NCBI GenBank assembly: GCA_022842065.1
Contig: JALHQH010000012.1
Location: 124,001-188,000 of the forward strand
Direction: 5' to 3'
DNA: 64,000 nucleotides
Origin: Caldilineaceae bacterium
GTDB lineage: Bacteria > Chloroflexota > Anaerolineae > Caldilineales > Caldilineaceae
The first letter of the stretch is position 1, and each line of letters begins with the position of its first letter. Both the position numbers and the translations under genes were made by a program. A model generated the notes under the pieces. The model saw nothing but the letters and a program-made list of their open reading frames with translations, had not been told where the DNA came from and did not search any database. Shown piece after piece: positions 59,228-64,000 of the stretch.

Positions 59228-61891
59228 TTACCGGCCAACCAGCGGCAGATAAAGGCGACCGCCCACCACGACAAAGGTTTGTGTCCGGCGGGTGATGAGA
59301 CCGGCGCCGTTGACGGCGTTGATTTCGATCAGATGGCTGCCCAATGGCAACGGCTGGTCCGGCACATAGGGCGCGCCGTCGAGCAGGAGGGTGTTGGTCA
59401 ACACGCCGCTCACCGCATCCGTCACCGTGTAAAATGTTGGCAACGCCAGGTTGCCATAGGTGACGGTGGTGGGTAGCGTACCGGTAATCAGCGGGGCGGT
59501 CAGGTCAAGGCGAACGGTCAGGGTACGGGTGGTGTCCAGCCGGCCACTGCCGTCAACGGCGCGATAGTGGATCTGATAGCTGCCTTCGGCGCGTACGGTC
59601 ACACTGCGGGTGTAGGGCTGCCAGGGTTGGTCGTTGACCCGATACTCGATGACCTGTAAGCCGCTTTCCAAGTCCTGGGCGCTCAGGGTCAAGGTTAGGG
59701 GTGAGACATACCAGCCGTTGTCACCGCTGATGCCTTGGACCAGGCCAAGGCGCGTGGTCGGGTCAACCAGGTCGATGCTGAAGACGGTATAGGCGAGCGC
59801 GGCTTGGTTGCCGGCGTGGTCGGTGGCCTGGTATTCGAGCAGGTTGACCCGTTCACTGGTGACAACGAAGGGGGCGGTGTAGGGTTGCCAGAGACCGCCA
59901 TTAAGCCGCCATTGCACAGCAGCGACGCCCGCACCGGTGTCGGTCGTGGTGAGGGTAACGGTGACCGGCGTCACGTACCAGCCATTGGGCGCGCTGGTCC
60001 CACTGAGCAGCACGGTGCTCTGTGGTGGCAATGTGTCAATGCCGATGGGAATGGTTGTCACTTCGGCCAGGTTATCAGCCTGATCGCGGGCGCGCAGGTG
60101 GACAAGATGTTGACCGCCGGCGGCGATAGTAACGGTGGTGGTGTACGCTTGCCACGGCCCGTCGTCGAGGGCCTAGTCCACGGCCGCCAACCCAGCCAGT
60201 TCATCAATGGCGGTTACCGTCAGGTGGGCCGCGCTACGGTACCAGCCCGGTGCGACAGCATCGCCGGTAACGGTATAGGTGATGAGCGGCGGCGTCCAAT
60301 CAAGGGCCAGGGTGGTCGTTTGCGGCGCTTCCTGGTTGAGGGCGAGATCGAGGGAAAACCAAGCCAGGGTGCTGATCCCCGCTTGCGCCCACGGCCGCGG
60401 CTGTTGATAGATGGCCGGGCTGGGTTGCCCCGGCCACTGGATTTGGCTTTGGAAGAGACCGCTGCCCGTATCGGTGGCGACCAGGGTCACGGTCACCGGC
60501 TGGTTATGCCGGCCGGCGGCGTTGGGCCGCGGCGTGAGGCGCAGCGTGGTCGTCGGTGGTTGGGTGTCAACGCCAAGGGTCAGCGTGGTGGTGGCGGCAT
60601 TCCCGGCCTGGTCACGGGCGCGCAGGTGGAGGGCTTGTTGTCCTGTCGGCATGGCCAGCGGTGCGCGGTATGGTTGTCACACGCCGTGATCAGTCTGGTA
60701 GTCAAAGGTGACAAGGCCAGCTAAGTTATCCGTGGCCGTGGCGACAATAGTGGCATCGGCGCGGTACCAGCCGGGGGCCAGCAGTTGGCCATCCACCGCG
60801 GCGCTGATGGTCGGCGGCATGTGGTCCAGCGCGAGGGTGACGGTGTGGATGGCTTCACGATTTAAGGCGCGGTCACTCGACTGGTAGTGGACGGTGTGTA
60901 GACCACCATTGCTGAGGGTAAAGGGCGAGGCGTAGCGCTGCCAGGTCGCCGCGTTGTCAATCCGATAGTCGGTTTGGAAGAGGCCGGCCCCCTCGTCCAC
61001 CGCGGTCAAAGTGACGGTGACCGGGGTTGAATACCAGCCGCCGGCGGGTAGCGGCGCGATGGTGTGTGTTGTCGTGGGTGGGGTCAGGTCGACCAGCAGG
61101 GTCAGTTCCTGCGCGGGGCTGACATTGCCGGCGTGGTCGACGGCGCGCCAGGTAAGCGTCTGCTGGGTGGTGGCGGTGATGACGGTGGTCGCCGCGCTGG
61201 TCGTCCAGCCGGCGGCGGCTTGGGCCATCTCAAAACCGGCCAACCCGGCGAGCGCGTCGCTGCCGTGCAGGGTGACCGTCACCCCTGTGTTGTACCAGCC
61301 ATTGGCCAGTTGGTTGCCTGTGATGAGCGGTTCATCCGTCTGGGGCGGGGTGCGGTCGATGCGGATTTGGGCGCTTTGGGCGGCTTCGCGGTTCTTGATC
61401 CAATCCAGCGAGCGATAGGTCAGTGTGTGAATTCCCTCCGCAGCCAGCGTGACCGGTGGATAGTAATATTCTCTGGTGGTCCAAGTTGTATCCCCGTCGA
61501 CTTGATATTCAGTGACCCCGGCGGCGAGGTTATCGGTGATGGCAAAGGTGAGGGTGACCGGGCTGCGATACCAGCCGTTGTTATTTTGCGCTCCTTGCAC
61601 ATGTAAGGCCGTCTGGGGTGGTGCAAAATCCGCGCGGACGGTGGGCGTGGGCAGCGGCGAACGAAAAAAGTTGCTCGCGACGGCGGTGGCCGTGGCGGCA
61701 ATGGTCGGTATGGCGGTGGGGAGCGTGGCTTGATAGGTGACAACCACCGTGGGCCAGGGTGTGGGCAGCGGTGAGTCAGTGGCAGCCGCGCCGTGGCTCA
61801 TGGTCGTGGTGAACCACTGGGTGAAACCGATGGTCAGCATTAGGCTGAGCATGAGCGCAGCTTGGCGCAGCAGGGGGGATCTTGTCGTCAT
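59228..61891 (-). pseudogene. Large surface protein of OmpL47/Ig-like repeats, broken by two in-frame stops
   Basis: The frame from ATG 61891 spans 888 codons: signal peptide (about 1-35), Thr/Pro linker (about 40-85), then about eight repeats of roughly 95 residues. Each has an NGWYxxPVTVTLTAxD core, SGLxxxxYRxxxxxW and a HAGNREA-type end. The protein ends with RLYLPLVGR. It is interrupted at codon 405 (TGA, 60677-60679) and codon 573 (TAG, 60173-60175). At both places reading continues in the same frame, and sister repeats have Trp (for example the LWQPY in GGLWQPYTAPF against a stop before QPYRAPL). The repeats resemble chitobiase/OmpL47-like modules of adhesins. Confidence 0.78.
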
Positions 61892-61909
61892 GATGAATCT
61901 CCTGGAAAA

Positions 61910-63403
61910 TTATTGACAAGTTGTCATCAACTGAATGTTATCAATGGTAAAATCGGTGGGCAGCGCCCAGTCGGTCTGCACTTGGAAGACGAGGTCAACC
62001 GGCGTATTGATGCCCGGCCACTGCTCGATCGTGACCTGCATGGGGAGCCAGTCACCGCTTGCCAATTGGACGTTGGTCCACTGCACCGGTTGCTCCAGCC
62101 GTGAGTTGCCGGTCAGCGGGTCGATGAGGTCGATCTGCAAGCGGTCGCCCCCCCAGAAGTCCCAACTGAGGGCGCGCACAGCGAAGGTGAGAGTCAGGCC
62201 GCTGACGCCAGAGGGGATCTCGATGCGCTGGCGGATGGATGCCTGGCTGTCGGCAAAGCGGCCCAGGCGGAGCGCCCAGGCGCCGCTGGTGGCTAAACCT
62301 GGCGGTGGATCGTTGATGAGGAGGTTGGCGATGTTATCTCGCTGCTGCCAGAGGTCGTGGTCGGCGGGCGCTTCGAAGTCGCCATTTTGGACGAGGTTTT
62401 GGTTGGCAATGCAGGGTTCGTTCGAAGGCGTGGCGTCAAGCAAGGGCGCACGGACGGAGCGGCGGGTGATATCGGTGAGGGTAAGCTCCCAATAAATCAT
62501 TCGATTTTCTTCTCTGGCTCGCCCTATACTGTGGAGCAAGAGATCTTCTGCGCCGGGAGGCCGTACGCGTGTAATGCGAAAGTAGGATTGGGTCACTAAG
62601 TCATAGCCATAGCTACTGCCCCAAGTGACGATGGTTTGACCTGGCGTTAGATCAAAGATTGGAACATACCGCTCATTGAAAGCAGCATCCAGATCAACCA
62701 ATCGCGTCACTTCGCGACGGGTATGCAAATCGTAAACAACAATCGTCTCGGGTGGTTCAAACCATGCAGCCAAGTAGGGGCTGATCCCGAAATAAGCATT
62801 GAGACCGCCATCGCCTTGCGTACCAAATCTTTGCGTGAGGGTAATCACCTCTTGGGTTTCAAGATTAGCGGCATACAAAGTCCCCCCGATATCGCCTGTC
62901 TGTTCACCAAAGATGGCCCACTCTTCCGCAATCTGGGGAATTGATAAAGGTGCGCCCAATTCGGCGATAAATTGATCGGTCTCCGTCGCCAGATGATAGG
63001 CATGAAGATCGCCATCAAAAAACCATAAGAGATACTCTTCATTCATTGTACCGAAGGCTGCTCCGTGGCTATCATCCCCGAGACGTGTCTCTTGACCGGT
63101 TTGGGTATCAATCAAATAGAGTGGTAGCCATTTCATCCGATCCTCTGGATACTCATTGCGATAGGTGTAGCGTTGATTGACCGGCTTGTCATAGAATTCC
63201 GGTGTGCCGACTCTCACTTGGGGTGTGGGTGTCTGGGATACCTCGGACATTGCCATCGACTGCACTACGACATGCGTTGTGGACATCGAGGTTGCGTTGT
63301 TTTGCCGCCATTGAGCCAGAGGAGCCAACAGTGCCAAGCCACTCACAAGCAAAACAGCCAGTGCAATCCCAATTAGCAGATAGCTTCCTTGTCGAAAATT
63401 CAT
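61910..63403 (-). CDS. Membrane-anchored beta-propeller plus jelly-roll protein, copy A
   Basis: The 497-residue protein has the same layout as the gene at 56078-57574: membrane helix (about 8-31), beta-propeller-like region and C-terminal jelly roll (NLVQNGDFE, FAVRALSWDFWGGDRLQIDL, DFTIDNIQL). Residues 1-230 are nearly identical to the paralogue, residues about 235-340 differ strongly, and the jelly roll is moderately similar. It is intact. It lies 62 bp after the upstream glycosidase-like gene and 18 bp before the repeat-protein gene, so the cluster is probably one transcript. Confidence 0.8.
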   Translation of the reverse strand: MNFRQGSYLLIGIALAVLLVSGLALLAPLAQWRQNNATSMSTTHVVVQSMAMSEVSQTPTPQVRVGTPEFYDKPVNQRYTYRNEYPEDRMKWLPLYLIDTQTGQETRLGDDSHGAAFGTMNEEYLLWFFDGDLHAYHLATETDQFIAELGAPLSIPQIAEEWAIFGEQTGDIGGTLYAANLETQEVITLTQRFGTQGDGGLNAYFGISPYLAAWFEPPETIVVYDLHTRREVTRLVDLDAAFNERYVPIFDLTPGQTIVTWGSSYGYDLVTQSYFRITRVRPPGAEDLLLHSIGRAREENRMIYWELTLTDITRRSVRAPLLDATPSNEPCIANQNLVQNGDFEAPADHDLWQQRDNIANLLINDPPPGLATSGAWALRLGRFADSQASIRQRIEIPSGVSGLTLTFAVRALSWDFWGGDRLQIDLIDPLTGNSRLEQPVQWTNVQLASGDWLPMQVTIEQWPGINTPVDLVFQVQTDWALPTDFTIDNIQLMTTCQ

Positions 63404-63465
63404 ATATCACTTCCTTTGATCTTCATCTTGCGTTAAATATGCGAACTGCCTGCGGTATGAGCGGC

Positions 63466-64000
63466 TTACCAAGCGGCTTGCCACCACAGCGGGAACCACG
63501 CCCGTTCATAGACCCGGTTCGCATCTTCGCCATAGGCTTCATGCCACTTCTGCTCATAGTTGTGATTGGCGTGCAGTTTGCCATTTGCGTCCGGTGATTT
63601 ACAGGTGGCCGCCTCATCGGGATCTTGGTTGATCAAGAGCCAAGCAATCACATGGCCGGCCAAGCGTTCTTCTTTAATAAAGGTCAGCAGGGAATCACGG
63701 ATTGCTTCCGGAGACGTATCCTTGCCCGCTGCGGTTCCCGCTTCGTCCAGTTGGCAGGGCGATTTCATGTCCGCTTCGGTAATGAAAGTGGGGTGCCGGC
63801 CGATTTGATGTGCCATACCGGCAGACAAATATTGAATGAAGTGGTCGCTATGTAGGGTACGGGTAGGGGGATTGGTCGCACACAGTACATCCATTGTCGG
63901 CACTGTGCCTATTACCTGCCATGCTTCATAGCCTGCACGCCAGTAGTTGTGCCAGGCAAAGCCGTCGGCTTTGGGATCTGGAGAGGGATCAGCAGCTTCG
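63466..64000 (-). CDS. TIM-barrel glycosidase-like protein, copy A (5' end outside window)
   Basis: The minus-strand frame is open from 64000 to the stop at 63466 (about 178 codons). It corresponds to the C-terminal third of the broken gene at 57637-59139: DGFAWHNYWRAG, TFITEADMKSPCQLDEAG, GHVIAWLLINQDPDEAA and the identical end RVYERAWFPLWWQAAW. The candidate nucleophile Glu in FITEAD is kept. The last 100 residues are nearly identical to the other copy, while the part further upstream diverges. Whether its N-terminus is intact cannot be seen here. Confidence 0.8.
   Translation of the reverse strand, partial: EAADPSPDPKADGFAWHNYWRAGYEAWQVIGTVPTMDVLCATNPPTRTLHSDHFIQYLSAGMAHQIGRHPTFITEADMKSPCQLDEAGTAAGKDTSPEAIRDSLLTFIKEERLAGHVIAWLLINQDPDEAATCKSPDANGKLHANHNYEQKWHEAYGEDANRVYERAWFPLWWQAAW

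Noticed and set aside
58912..60679. Recoding of stop codons (pyrrolysine, selenocysteine or an altered genetic code)
   Set aside because: Both TAG and TGA occur at Trp positions while many normal TGG codons are used in the same genes, other genes here end in TAG and TGA, and no recoding hairpin is apparent.

Overview
The window looks like a chromosome segment of a Chloroflexota bacterium, probably the Anaerolineae/Caldilineae branch. This rests on moderate GC content, many exported proteins with long Thr-Pro linkers, surface proteins carrying a Tyr-Leu-Pro-Leu type motif, the mreBCD-PBP2-minCD-rodA gene order, and families such as DUF4058, GxxExxY and DUF4037. The taxonomic call is inference; there is no rRNA or other definitive marker, and I see no tRNA genes, CRISPR array or complete transposase gene.

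Layout. 1-6.5 kb: end of an exported two-domain protein, a TlpA-like thioredoxin, an O-antigen-ligase-like membrane protein, a small tail-anchored protein made of seven 15-residue repeats, and ribosomal protein bL25. 6.6-12.6 kb: LysM/M23 peptidase, hypoxanthine phosphoribosyltransferase, a GH99-like exported glycosidase, a MITE-like palindromic element, and a lipoprotein of the glucose/sorbosone dehydrogenase type. 12.7-16.6 kb: CoA-type Nudix hydrolase and an overlapping tilS/74-aa/rlmI-like operon. 16.8-24.9 kb: a cell-shape and division operon (mreB, mreC, mreD, PBP2, minC, minD, rodA). 25-37 kb: accessory mix, with a decayed PAS histidine kinase, aldo/keto reductase, a two-domain GxxExxY protein, two Thr-Pro-rich surface proteins, a TPR/LuxR-type regulator, DUF4058, an amidohydrolase, a PIN toxin-antitoxin pair, and a DUF6933-like/RNase-H-fold pair. 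37-44 kb: a BarA-like hybrid histidine kinase, then a GH2 beta-galactosidase with a death-like (EAD7-like) domain nested in its C-terminal beta-sandwich. 44-55.8 kb: an orphan ribbon-helix-helix protein and a sugar-metabolism neighbourhood (SDR, Gfo/Idh/MocA, a plant-type galacturonokinase, a sugar nucleotidyltransferase, DUF4037, a plant-type L-arabinokinase, an IMPase-like phosphatase), interrupted by an ECF sigma factor with a membrane VWA protein. 56-64 kb: a minus-strand cluster of exported proteins in which a glycosidase/beta-propeller gene pair is duplicated around a large repeat protein; two of these genes carry in-frame stops exactly where tryptophan is expected.

How the genes fit together. 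The GH2 enzyme, the sugar-1-kinases and the nucleotidyltransferase are consistent with scavenging plant cell-wall sugars (galactose, galacturonate, arabinose) as sugar-1-phosphates and NDP-sugars. The mre/min/rod block is the wall-elongation and division-site machinery.

A recurrent structural theme is long, near-perfect hairpins of mostly unrelated sequence at gene ends (1.6, 5.4, 5.6, 12.7, 27.7, 30.4, 40.5, 44.1, 47.7, 52.0, 54.7 and 56.0 kb). One of them exists as a 122-bp element present twice. The strongest candidates for new biology are the death-like domain inside beta-galactosidase, the plant-type salvage kinases, the 122-bp palindromic element, and the shared YLPL motif of surface proteins.
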